Shown here: positions 41,984 to 53,148 of the stretch, piece after piece
Layout: the number at the start of each line of letters is the position of its first letter
Numbering within the stretch: the stretch's first letter is position 1
Source: Cephalotus follicularis
Taxonomy: Eukaryota; Streptophyta; Magnoliopsida; Oxalidales; Cephalotaceae
Direction of reading: 5' to 3'
DNA: 64,000 bases
Assembly (NCBI GenBank): GCA_001972305.1
Contig: BDDD01000177.1
Span: forward strand, 50,172-114,171
Made by a program: the position numbers and the translations under genes
The notes under the pieces: model-generated
Database searches by the model: none
The model's input: only the letters and a program-made list of their open reading frames with translations
What the model was told of the DNA's origin: nothing

Positions 41984-43141
41984 GTGTTCGCCTGGACGGC
42001 GGAGGAAGTGTCTGGCATCAGCCCAAGCGTAATGGTCCACAAACTAAGCGTGGACCCGACAAGGACCCCAACCAAGCAGAAGAAGAGAAACTTTGCTCCC
42101 GAGCGTCAGCAAGCGATAGCCGATGAGGTGAGCAAGCTCATGCAGGCAGGGTTCATACGGGAGGTGCATTACTCAGACTGGCTGACAAACCCGGTTCTAG
42201 TCAAAAAAGCAAACGGCAAGTGGAGGATGTGCATCGACTTCACAGACCTCAACAAAGCTTGTCCCAAGGATCACTTCCCTCTTCCAAAGATAGACCAGCT
42301 GGTGGATGCGACCTCTGGCTACAGAATGTTGAGCTTCCTAGATGCTTACTCAGGGTATAATCAAGTCCCTATGCATAAGCCCGACGAGGAAAAAACAACC
42401 TTTATCACGGACCGGGAGATGTACTGCTACAAGGTTATGCCCTTTGGTCTGAAGAACGTAGGGGCCACCTACCAACGACTGGTCAATAAGATTTTTGAGT
42501 CCCAGATTGGGAGAAATATGGAGGTCTATATTGATGACATGCTCGTCAAAACTTCGGCCAGGAGCCCCCATATCAAAGACCTAGAGAAAACATTTGAGGT
42601 GCTGAGAAGATATCAAATGAAACTCAACCCTTCCAAGTGTACGTTTGGGGTCACCTCAGGAAAGTTCCTGGGATTCATGGTTTCGGGCAGAGGAGTAGAG
42701 GCCAACCCGGAGAAGATCTCGGCGGTCCAAGATCTAAGGCCCCCCCAAACCATCAGGGATGTGCACAAGCTGAGTGGAAGGATAGCGGCCCTGAGCCGGT
42801 TTGTTTCGAAGTCAGCAGAGAAATGTCTCCCGTTCTTTAAGGTGCTGAGGGACCCCAAGGGGTTTTCCTGGTCAGATGAATGCCAAGCAGCCTTCGACAA
42901 GTTGAAGGGGTACCTGACTTCCCCGCCCCTGATCTCAAAACCTAAGGACGGGGAAGACTGGTATTTGTACCTTGCAGTCACCCCGGGCGCAGTGAGTGCA
43001 GTGCTGGTCAGAGAGGAAGAGAGGGTTCAAAGGCCGGTGTACTATGTGAGCAAGGCGCTAAATGATGCTGAGGGGAGGTACCCGGAGGTGGAGAAGTTCG
43101 CCTATGCTTTGATCATCGCGGCGAGGAAGAGAGAGAACTGA
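41984..43141 (+). pseudogene. gypsy reverse transcriptase and partial RNase H
   Basis: Open frame of 385 residues containing the RT palm motifs (KWRMCIDFTDLNKACPKDHF; MPFGLKN; active site YIDDMLVK, with Ile in place of the more usual Val) and the first part of RNase H (YLAVTPGAVSAVLV, PVYYVSKALNDAE, then YPEVEKFAYALI). It ends abruptly in a GA-rich stretch. Two stops (TAG at 41822-41824 and TGA at about 41906) separate it from the protease frame. Integrase is absent. It would have copied element RNA into DNA. Confidence 0.88.
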
Positions 43142-43144
43142 GGA

Positions 43145-43400
43145 AGTTCCTCATTGGATTTCAATGGTGGTTGTAAGATTTTGAGTGCTGTGGAGAGAGA
43201 ATCGGTGAGAGAGAAAGAGAGAGAACTGAGGAGAGAGACGGAGATTTTGAGTGTTGTGTTGTGGAGAGCATATATCGGTGAGAGAGAGAGCTGAGAAGAG
43301 AGACGAAGAGAATCGGTGAGAGAGAGAGTGTGTGCTGCGTTGTGGAGAGCATATGTCGGGGAGAGAGAGAGACGATGATTTTGAGTGCTGAGTTTTTTTT
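43145..43400. repeat. Imperfect GA-rich tandem repeats at the retrotransposon break
   Basis: The words ATTTTGAGTG(C/T)TG (about 43178, 43243, 43378), TTGTGGAGAGCATAT (about 43258, 43340) and ATCGGTGAGAGAGA (three times) recur in a purine-rich strand. The 18-mer AAGAGAGAGAACTGAGGA occurs both at the end of the retrotransposon (43127-43144) and inside this repeat (43215-43232). Confidence 0.75.
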
Positions 43401-44072
43401 TTCTTTTTGCGAGTTTTGATCTCAGCCATCCAATCTTTTATCATTAAAATCCAATGGTTTAAAACAGTTTAGCGTTTTCAATTGGATGGCGTTCTTTGCT
43501 GTCCATATCATATTACATAAAATATTGTATCGATGAAGGTAGAGGTGTAATTATAACATTGTACTGATGAGGATAGAAGTGTAATTATAACATGTGAAAA
43601 TTAAATAAGTACAATTATTTTATGTCTATTACTCACATCTCACATCCCTCAATCTTGTGTATGTGTGTGTGTGTGTTTTTTTTTATTAAAATTAATTCAT
43701 ATACTAAAAAGATGGGTAAAAGAGTAATTTTATTGTTTATTCCTACGAGAACATTGGATTCTCACCATTTTTTGTGGGAATCAGAGGATTCCCGCGAGAA
43801 TGTAACATTCTCAATAATGCTTTAGAAATTTTTCAACCGAACTCCGGCATTCATAAACATTACTAGGAATATTACATTCATATGTAAGATGCCCCAAACC
43901 AAACGCACCATAAGAGAAATAAATGTTTTACAGCAAGCTCTTGTAAATCCTTCATGATCATGATTTTAACACTCATTAACTTAACGAGCATAGCTTGAAC
44001 AATGATGAGTTCGATTTGTTAAGATTCGTGAATAGCTCGCTAAGAGATCGTTAAAAAATGTCGGAATGATAT

Positions 44073-44438
44073 TCTCTCATGCTCTCATCAAGCATTCCAA
44101 AAAATTGAACTCATAATTTATATTTTATAAATCCAATCGTTGAATTGATTTCTATCCATGTAGATCATTCAAACTAAGTTTTAAGTCAATTTGATATATA
44201 TAATTATTCAATTTTTTGGACATTTACGCATAATAATTCAATGGTTATAAATAATTCGTAATCTCCATTGAATTATTATGTGTAAATGTACAAAATTAAA
44301 TTTATATAGATATTTAATCAACTTAAAAATTGATGTACATTATCTACATAAATAAAATATCAAATTAAACGGTTATATTTATAAAATATAAATCATAAGT
44401 CTAATTTTTTGGGGTGCTTAATAAGAGCATAAAAGAGG
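44073..44438. mobile_element. Palindromic MITE-like inverted repeat
   Basis: The left half (from CTCTCATGCTCTCATCAAGC) and the right half, read in reverse complement (from CTCTTTTATGCTCTTATTAAGC), stay alignable for about 170 bp and meet at the hairpin CATAATAATTCAATGG / CCATTGAATTATTATG around a 20-bp loop (about 44247-44266). The arms are clearly more diverged than those of the 37-kb element. No coding frame. The family is not identified. Confidence 0.75.
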
Positions 44439-45430
44439 AGTACATGATAAGGTCCAACTCCATTACTGAGAAACTCAATTATATGCTTGCTTACAACTTG
44501 ATTAGGGTATTGTTAAAATTTGATTATATATATTATTCGTCATTTTATTTCATTAATTATTTGTATTGATTAGATTTATTTATTACATAAAATGTTCAAA
44601 CTTGAATTATTAGCCATAACAAATTTAGATTAACTCGAACTCTAATTCTTAATTTTTTTATTGATTCGAATTCCAACAATAATTTTTTGAGCTCGTTAAA
44701 AGTTTGCAAAATGCGTAGATCGAACTCAAACTTGATAAAAATTTTAACGAAATAAGTTTGAACAATAATTTTGAACTCGTTAAAAACTCGCAAAATTCAA
44801 ATTTGATAAAATCTTAACCAAATAAGCTTAAACAGACCTAAGTTTGACTGGACTTAACTCGTTTGTAACTCTACCATTAACAACTAACCTTACTAATTCA
44901 TCTTGTATCAAAGGAATATTTAAAGTCCAACGACTCAAGCCCAAAAGAAAGGAGCAACTTTGGGCCAGGTTGAGCGAGCAATATAAGCTCATAAAACACA
45001 AATGTCAGCCCAATAAATAAAACGAAAAATAAAATTTTAAATACATTAATTAAACCAATCTAATAATACTCATTTAGACATTATTGAATTGAGATCTTTT
45101 GCCTCATTTTATGTGGTATTAAATACAGATGAATCTCAATTTTTTAATTTAAAAAAAAGTAAAGATCCAGTATTTTATACAACAAGATCTCAGTTGTACA
45201 ATACTTGTCTAAATACAAAGCAAGAATATTTTTGGAAATTAAGGATGTCCTTGAGTTTGAAGTTTCTTAAATTTAACTCTATGGTGATATGAATATTTTG
45301 CCAATATTTCAAGGCACCTCAACTCACACTAAAAACCAAATAAGCATAATTATTAAACTTGTGGGGAAATCTTGGGAGAGGATCCTCTGCAACTACAACA
45401 CCATTTGTACAACATTAGATTTGGGTTTAG

Positions 45431-45464
<34 letters not shown>
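45431..45464. repeat. (ATT)n microsatellite
   Basis: Eleven ATT/TTA trinucleotide repeats downstream of DLH copy C. Confidence 0.9.
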
Positions 45465-45465
<1 letters not shown>

Positions 45466-45738
45466 AAAATAACCTAATGATGCAATGGTACTGCAGAAAA
45501 TGCAGCACCATTTGCTGCAGAAGATTTTTTTGGGGGAAATCTTGGACATAGAGATACAAAATAACAATGGAACATTCAAAGTCTCATGCTTGATATCATT
45601 GATAGAAATAATATCATATCACTCCATTCATAAAACTACAAAGATCATTTAACATTTGCAAACAATGCATAACCATTTCATAGCAGACAGGTAGTTTCTT
45701 AATTCATGTTGATGGTTAATCTAAGTGGAACCAATTTT

Positions 45739-48173
45739 TCACTTGACATACTTGACAAACCAATTCAACATGTCCAAATGGGCCTCTTCAGCACTCTTGA
45801 TAGAAAATTCATCATCATCTTTGTACCTCATCGTCCATCCATGAGAAACACCGGGGAATATTTTCACAAAGCTATCAAACTGCAATGCAATAACATAAAA
45901 AACAAAATGAAATCAACAGTTAGATTCCAATCACCAGATTCGATATGCAAAGCATGATTTAAACGATAAACCGTCCATTTTCGTTTCGAAACCTATAAAC
46001 TCTTGAAGGTTTATGATCACGGGTGGATATTCTTCTTTGAGGACTTCTTACCTCAGATTTTGCTGATAACATGTCCCCATAGTCTTTCAGTTCTTCTGGT
46101 GGAGTACCATGGTCAATCTCAGCTCCCAAAATAGAAATCGGAACCTTGACCGCTGAAATATAAGTCCCATCAGTCATATATAAGGAGTGAGCTTCAGTGG
46201 GATTGTGGGAAACTTACCTTTCATGTCGTCAGCTGTGATCCGACTTGGATGCAAAAGTACTGCAGCCTGAATGTCCTCAGTACCTGCTAATTGCACTGCA
46301 ACCTTCCCTGGAACAGATGCAAGCAACCAAAGCTTAGTAGCTAAAATATCAGCCTAGGCTCTTAAACACTGCATATAGTACCGTATATCCTTGCAATCGT
46401 GAAAGGAGTGGAAAGTGCTCACCTCCCCAGCAAAAACCTGCAACCCCTATGGCAGACACACCTTTAGCTTTTAGAGCAGCGATGACTGATTTGGCATATT
46501 CATATCCTTTGTCCTACAAGGCAGATTCTTTCAAATGAAGCTTGAATGTAGTTGAACAAAGAGGATGTGCGGTCGATCTTTCTTTTGCAGAAGTATATTA
46601 GCTTAGTGACAACAAGGAAACAACATGAATCCAAAATCATTCCTTTTCAGTTTACATGGAAACTTCAATTACCAATTATGTCACATATATAGAGCATAAC
46701 ATTCTTGCTTTCAAACCCTTGACCAACTAAAATACAATCATTCTTATACTTTGTCAGTCTCAGTGAACTCTCCAATAAATACATGGAAAATTATTACCCA
46801 GTTAAAATTCAATTGAAAGTAAATCCATTTATATCCACAGGTTTCCATAACAACACTTGCCTACATGTGATTATAATAGTATAGAACAAATTCTAATAAC
46901 GGCAAATTGGTAGGACTCTACTTTCTTATTTTATAACAATTGTATCAGTGAAGAAAGGAGCCTACAGTGTTATGAAGTTTTCTCCATGCGTCGCGATCAA
47001 ATTGAGGGTTACTGAAATCAACAATAGGATCACCATAGAAGAAATCAGGAACAACTACCAAGAATCCATCAGCTGCAACTCTGTCTGCAAGTTTCCTTCA
47101 TAGGAAGACATTGCAAATATTAAAAATGATGAAATCAGAAAATATTGAGAATTACATGCAAAAACAAAGGTCTTAAAGAAACTAAATACAAAAAGATTTG
47201 GAAGGACTATCACATAAAAGAAAAGGTCAGGACCAGCTCACTAAACTGATGGATAAAACCCCAAATAACTGCAACATTCAATGTCTTTCCTAAGGAGGAT
47301 GTGTCATAAAGCTGATATTCCTGCTTTAAGGAGGATGTTTAAAAGAATACTAACTGATTAAGGCCACTAAACATCATTAATAGTGTTTAAAACACCAATG
47401 ATATTTTAACACCTCAATTGTGAATGGTATCACAATTGTTGTTAGTAACATTATTCGCAAGAGCATCCTTATAAGTGCTCCATTTAGCTCAATATTTGTT
47501 TTTATTGATGTATGGTACTGAACATTTTTTGCTCTAGTACAAGAAACAATGGGGATAGGCTCAAACAATTCCTTAGTTACCATGCTATTAAAAATTGCAA
47601 ACACTTTGTGTAAAAAAGTAAATTTTGATGTGAATCATATAATGAAGCCCCAAAGAGTTTATGAAGATTAACTTTATACAAGAACAAGGCCTTAAATAAA
47701 ATTGTAAGTCAATGAGCTTTTACCTTTTGGCTTAACTATAATCTTGATTTCATATGAGACATTTTCCCAAACTATTCAACAAGTTACCTTATTAGTGTAA
47801 ATAAAAGAAACAAAGTTTATAATACTTTCTATAATGAATTTAATAATCCCATGGTGCACATTTCCAAAAACTATGATAAAAAAACCATACCTCAAATTGG
47901 GTGCTTCATACCCTGCAAAATATTGTTTCAACATAACAAATCAGTTAAACTCTAGCTCCCAAAATCACCCTTCAAAAAAAAAGGAAAAAAAGAAAATTGA
48001 AATAAAAGAAACAAGTGAATGTCACCAAAGACGTCAGATATCAAAAGGATGGCAAGGTTGGAATGATTAGGATCAGTGACATAGGTTTTGAGGCCACCAA
48101 GTTGTTCAACAAAACCAGCTCCATAAGTGGGGTTGAGGGTTGGTGGGTGCTCAAAGCACTGAGAGCTTGACAT
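45739..48173 (-). CDS. Dienelactone-hydrolase-like protein, copy C
   Basis: Seven coding exons on the minus strand: 48026-48173, 47891-47912, 46966-47095, 46423-46513, 46218-46307, 46052-46152 and 45739-45879. GT-AG introns with consistent phases; 240 residues. The triad is Cys128 (GFCWG), Asp174 (GAEID) and His207 (SHGW). The start (MSSSQCFEHPPTLNPTYGAG) is close to copy A (MSGPQCCSNAPTLNPSYGGG), so A and C share their N-terminal form while B differs. Exon sizes equal those of A except exon 3, which is 130 nt as in B. A TATAAA word lies about 110 bp upstream on the minus strand. The gene is separated from copy B by the foldback element and the gypsy fragment, and is head-to-head with RNR2, whose start is 1.45 kb away. 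Confidence 0.92.
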
Positions 48174-49623
48174 ATCCTTCTTTATGCAATAACTTTGGTG
48201 CTCTCGACTCTTGTTGTCAAAGAGTTTGAGAGTAAACTAAGACTGTGAAACTGAGAAATAGACAAGGTTCCATGCTTCTTTATAGTTACTAAGTTGAGAA
48301 ACGTCACTGCTTACATCACACGATAAATATTAATAGTTCCTAAGAAATAAAGGAGAGGAAAGGTAGCATGGTACCATTTTTTTTTTTACTATTTTGCTTC
48401 GATTGTTTGTAGTGATTACCACAAGTTTTTCTTGGGTAAGCAAAGAGTAGGATTACGTAGTATTTACCTAATCAGCACCCTAAATATCAATATTAAGAAC
48501 CCATTTGATAGTGTTGTTGGGTTGTCCGATCACATTTTGGGGTTTTACTAAACTCCAAATTAATGTTTGATAAATTAAATTACAATTATGATCAATTGAA
48601 AGTACTTTCACTTTTATAAAGAGCAAAAACACTTTTTAAACTGATAAATTGTGGTCAGTTCAAAAAATAATTTTGTCAACCACATGTTTATATAGCATTT
48701 ATAATTTCATGTTCATTTCAGTCATTTAAAATGTCTATAGCAGTTTCAAAAATATATTTACCAAACACATATTTACTCCAGAAGCACTTTTTAGGTTCCT
48801 CACAACTTTTACAAAATATACAGTGTTACCAAACAGACCCTAATTATTACGTTACGGTAGTAATTAGAATTTTTTTCATTTGAGTTATCGTTAATGATTC
48901 TAATTTCATAGAGTTTTAGAGCATATCTAATCAGTTTAATTCAATACAAGTCAATATCTTTATTGTACAAATTTTTTATGATTGTGAACAGAAAGAGTAA
49001 GTGTAGAGAGGTGCCAGACATCGCTTCGAGATTTTTTTTTTAATATAGAGTTGTCTCGAATTTTTATTCCGAATTTGTATATCGAATGATGTGACACTTA
49101 TCATATGTCATAACATGTATATATTATCATTTATGTGCCATTCATTAACAAATATCACGTCATTAGAACACAAATTAGAGATAAAAATTGGAGATAAAAA
49201 ACATTACTTTTGAATATTTTACAAAAAAAAAAATTTGTTCTTGTTGAATTTGAAACTCCTATAACCATATGGCCCAATCATATTTTACGGCCCATTGAGC
49301 TGATAAGCCCAATGGTCTCTACAGCCCCAACAAGAATAAAAGAAACCGCTTTAAATTTAGTAAACGGCGCCGTGTCAATCATAAAATTACCAAACCTTTT
49401 AATAATAATAAAAAAAGCCCATGCAATGCAACCCCCCCAAAAAAAAAAAAAAAAGAAAAAGAAAAAATCAACCGCTGATAGTGGTACAATGTTTGATTCA
49501 TTCACTATCAACAATAACTAACTGTCGGTTTGTGTCTCTGTTTCTTGTGGGGGGTTTTCGCAGGGTTTATCTCTTCTATTTGCTTCTCCAAACATACCAA
49601 AAACTTGGATATAGAGATAAAAG
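48174..49623. promoter_or_regulatory. Divergent region between DLH copy C and RNR2
   Basis: Shared upstream region of two head-to-head genes. It contains a T9 run (48379), AT-rich sequence, a perfect 10-bp GC-rich palindrome (listed separately) about 250 bp before the RNR2 start, and an A-rich run at 49440-49465. No other coding region is seen. Confidence 0.45.
49364..49373. promoter_or_regulatory. Palindrome ACGGCGCCGT upstream of RNR2
   Basis: A perfect 10-bp GC-rich palindrome in AT-rich DNA about 250 bp before the RNR2 start codon. RNR2 promoters in plants are controlled by E2F factors, which bind TTT(C/G)(C/G)CGC-like sites; the GGCGC core here is compatible but the T-rich half is imperfect. 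Treat as a candidate only. Confidence 0.25.
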
Positions 49624-52600
49624 ATGGGTTCTTTAAGAAATGAGAAAGAGATAGTAAGTGACAGAGTTAAAGAAGAAGAAGAACAAGAGCCGATTTTAAT
49701 GGAGCAAAACCAGAAGTTTTGTATGTTTCCTATAAGATACCAGCCACTTTGGGAGATGTACAAGAAGGCTGAAGCCAGTTTTTGGACAGGTAGTTACTCT
49801 CTTCTTCAGTTCTTCTTGTTCTTTTATAACTGTTTTTTTAACCGTTTGTTTTGTTTTTGGGTTTTGGTTTTTTTAATGTTGAATCAGAGATTTTGGACTT
49901 ATTTTTGTGTTCTTCGAATTGGGTATGATTTAGTTTTTTCAATTAATGAATGGAAATTGCTAATTTTGATGGTTAAGGGGGAATGTTGGTGGATTTTCAC
50001 GAAGTGGGTTATTTATGTTTGACATTTTTTTTTTTAAATTTCTCTTAACTTTAACTTAGGATGATTGGGATTGTTTTTGTGTGCTTTGAATGGGGTTTGC
50101 TTTCTTTTTTTTTTTTTATTCGAAAAGTATCGTTGAAGTTTAGCTAGAGGTTATTTTTTATTTTATTTTTTAATAATTGAAAGTGGATTGAAATACTGTT
50201 GTGTTTACACTTCAATTACAGCTGAAGAGGTTGATCTCTCCCAGGACCGCCAGCAGTGGGAAGCCCTCTCTGATTCGGAGAAACACTTCATAAGCCATGT
50301 ACTGGCATTTTTTGCTGCATCTGATGGGATTGTTTTGGAGAACTTGGCTGCAAGGTTTTTGAATGATGTTCAAATTCCAGAGGTGATCTTTATGTCTATG
50401 CCCCTTCTCATAATTTTATAACTTTAAAGCCAAATAATAGGAATGTTTTGGCTGTATAGAATGTTTAACTTGTTTTGTCCTGCTCTGTATTTGCTGAAGA
50501 TAAAGCACCTTATACTTCACATTTTGCATTTGGTTCCAGTTTTTAGTTTATTTTGTTAGTGAAAGTAGTTTTTTTAACGCTTTACTGAGAAACACGAATC
50601 TGTTTTGCGATAGATATTAATTTATTTTAGCTTTGACTTTTCTAATAACTTCTAGTAATGTATACGGCTTTGGTGAGATTGCACTTTTTTATATATATGT
50701 GTGTGTGTTGCTCCTTCAATCTAAATATCTAACATCAAGGCTTCTCATTCACTCAGGCCCGGGCATTCTATGGATTTCAAATTGCAATGGAGAATATTCA
50801 TTCTGGTAGAGCTTTGTTAATGATGTTTATGGACATATTTACGGATTCTTACTATAGCTACCTGACAGGATTTGTCTGCTGCCTGTTGTGCCAGAGATGT
50901 ACAGCTTGCTTTTGGAGACATATATTAAGGATTCGAAAGAGAAGCATAGATTGTTTAATGCAATTGAAAACATTCCTTGTGTGGCTAGGAAGGCCAACTG
51001 GGCTTTGGAATGGATTCAGAGGTCTAACTGCATTTTAATGCTTTCCTTTTAACTAGGGATGTGCAAAACAATCGAGTAAAGCGAGAAACCAAACTAAACC
51101 GCTCTTTTCGGTTCGGTTTGGTTTTATCCTTTACGGTTCGGTTTGGTTGATGAAAGTAAAGAAACAGGCTGGTTCGGTTCAGTTTCGGTTTGGACAAATA
51201 AAAGACAGTATAAATGGAACCCAACTGTTTATATTTAATTAATTATAACAAAATAATATCAAAGTATTAAAAACCGTAAAACTGAATAGAATTGAACTCG
51301 GTAGTTTCGGTTCGGTTTTTTCACTGCAAAAAACTGGTTACTCAGTTCGGTTTTTGGTTTTTGAAAGAAAAAAAAAGAACCGAACCGAATTCAAATAATC
51401 TTTAATCGGGTTTGCTGAAAGCAATAAACCAAAGTGCTTTTGAAGTCGTGATACAGAAAACATCACCAAATGAGACAGCTCTTTTTTGTTTGAAAATTCT
51501 ATGTGCAGTTCCAGTACGTTCGCCGAGCGACTTGTTGCTTTTGCATGTATTGAAGGGATCTTTTTCTCAGGAAGGTAATCTTCTTTCAATATCATGGCTG
51601 ACATGGTCATTTTTGTTGTACAATAGTGATGCAATTTATTTATGCTCCTCAGTTTCTGTGCCATCTTCTGGCTAAAAAAGAGGGGACTAATGCCAGGTTT
51701 AACATTCTCAAATGAGCTCATATCTAGAGATGAGGGCCTCCATTGTGACTTTGCTTGCCTTTTGTATAGGTATATTTTTCTGGCTTATTGATAATGCGCT
51801 AACTTTCACACTTGATGCTTTGTTTCATGTTTGTTTTCTTCCTGTTTTACTAACTTGATTGATTTAAGTTTGGTGTTCTTCACAGTATAAAACTAGTGTG
51901 AATTGTTTTGTTGTTTACAGTTTTTTACGTACGCAACTTCATTTGCAAAAGGTTCAACATATTGTTCATGAAGCTGTAGAAATTGAGACCGAATTTGTGT
52001 GCGAGGCTCTTCCTTGTGCATTGATTGGCATGAATTCAGCACTCATGAGCCAGTACATTAAGTTTGTCGCTGACCGTCTTTTGGTATATCTCCTTCATGT
52101 TGTTCCTCTTTATGGTTCTTGGGGGAAATAACTGCTTAAACTGATTCTTTCTTTCTTTTTCTTTTCTGGTATTGGTATTGGGTTGGGGGCAGGTTGCTTT
52201 GGGTTATCAGAAGAAGTACGACGTGGAAAATCCTTTTGATTGGATGGAAATTATATCTTTGCAGTGAGTAATGAGGGGCATTTAGCTTTGTTGGTTTTGA
52301 TTTTATGTCATTCAACTTATCAAATTAGCAAGTATTAGCTAATTTTCTGCAAAGAAATTAATAACTAAGGCTGATACTTAGTGTCTTGCATTCAAGTCTC
52401 TTACTTCAGGTTATCTAGCCATTAGCACTTTAGCAGGAACTCCATAATCCAGCTAAGAAGTAGACAACCTCTAATAGTTTTGGCAGGATTTGTTAATTAT
52501 TCTAAGCCTTTGATCTTAACCCTCCATTCCAAAATAATTCAATGGTTGAATTTATCTTATATCTTGTTAACCATTAAATATGCACTTGCCATTGGTAGTG

Positions 52601-53148
52601 CCCACAATGTTGATCCAAATTATTTGTAGACTGTGTATGCTAGAAGGTTTAATTCTTGGATTGTACCACGACTTTTAATTAGAGAAGGTCGTGACCAAAT
52701 TTAGACATTCTAGTAATGCTATAAATCACAGTTGATGTGTTATTGAGTAGTAATCCGTTAAAGCTACAAATTAAAAACATAAAAGTTAAAAAGTAAATCA
52801 CACCTCAGTTGTATTCCAAACACAAAAAACTTTTTTAAGAGATCAAGGGTCAAGCAGGCTGTGTCCCACATGAGTTGGAGGACATTAATTGAAAGCTAAT
52901 AGATGTCAATCTTTTTGACTTGTGATTTTGATTGTTAAGCCATTGCATATTTAACAATTGTTTAAGTTATCCAGCCTCTAATACAATATTCTTGCCATCT
53001 ATTTGGTGCTCAGTCGTTTGTTTGACTTTGCAGAGGTAAAGCAAACTTCTTTGAGAGAAGGGTGGGTGACTATCAGAAGGCATCTGTAATGTGTAGCCTT
53101 GAAAATGGAGGCAAAAACTATGTCTTCAAGCTGGATGATGACTTCTAG
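49624..53148 (+). CDS. RNR2: Ribonucleoside-diphosphate reductase small subunit (R2), nine exons
   Basis: Coding exons 49624-49789, 50222-50382, 50757-50805, 50895-51021, 51509-51574, 51653-51769, 51921-52083, 52193-52263 and 53034-53148. All are GT-AG with matching phases; 344 residues. The diiron ligands are all present: Asp90, Glu121, His124, Glu183, Glu217 and His220; the radical tyrosine is Tyr128 (in HSEMYSLL, built across the exon 3/4 junction). The C-terminus FKLDDDF matches the conserved tail that docks on the large subunit. R2 holds the tyrosyl radical that lets the R1 subunit reduce NDPs to dNDPs in the cytosol, mainly in S phase. Intron 4 contains a hAT-like fragment and the coding frame is unaffected. 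Neighbouring DLH genes repeat an arrangement known from Arabidopsis RNR2A. Confidence 0.94.
51054..51400. mobile_element. hAT-like fragment inside RNR2 intron 4
   Basis: Starts TAGGGATGTGCAAAACAATC, resembling the TAGGGGTGTGCA end of the element at 58936, and is full of CGGTTCGGTTTGG words in both orientations. A matching right end (CATCCCTA) is not found before the exon at 51509, so the right boundary is approximate and the copy is probably truncated. It makes up most of the 487-bp intron. Confidence 0.6.

Larger units (their letters stand above)
38930..43144 (+). mobile_element. Truncated Ty3/gypsy LTR retrotransposon
   Basis: 5' LTR 38930-39389 (starts TGATATGAGAAAAA, ends GCATCAACA), then a primer-binding site beginning TTGGCGCCGTCTGTGGGAA at 39391, gag with a zinc knuckle, aspartic protease, reverse transcriptase and the start of RNase H. 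It stops at about 43144, before the rest of RNase H, integrase and 3' LTR. The order protease-RT-RNase H and the RT wording (MCIDFTDLNKACPKDHFPLP) are those of plant Ty3/gypsy elements. GC content is well above the surrounding DNA. The copy is dead because of truncation and internal stops. Solo LTRs 1 and 2 belong to the same or a close family. Confidence 0.9.
43401..45738. other. Intergenic region, DLH copy C 3' flank
   Basis: AT-rich and without genes. It includes a GT run near 43660, a palindromic MITE (44073-44438) and an ATT microsatellite (45431-45464). The last about 200 bases are the 3' UTR of DLH copy C. Confidence 0.5.
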
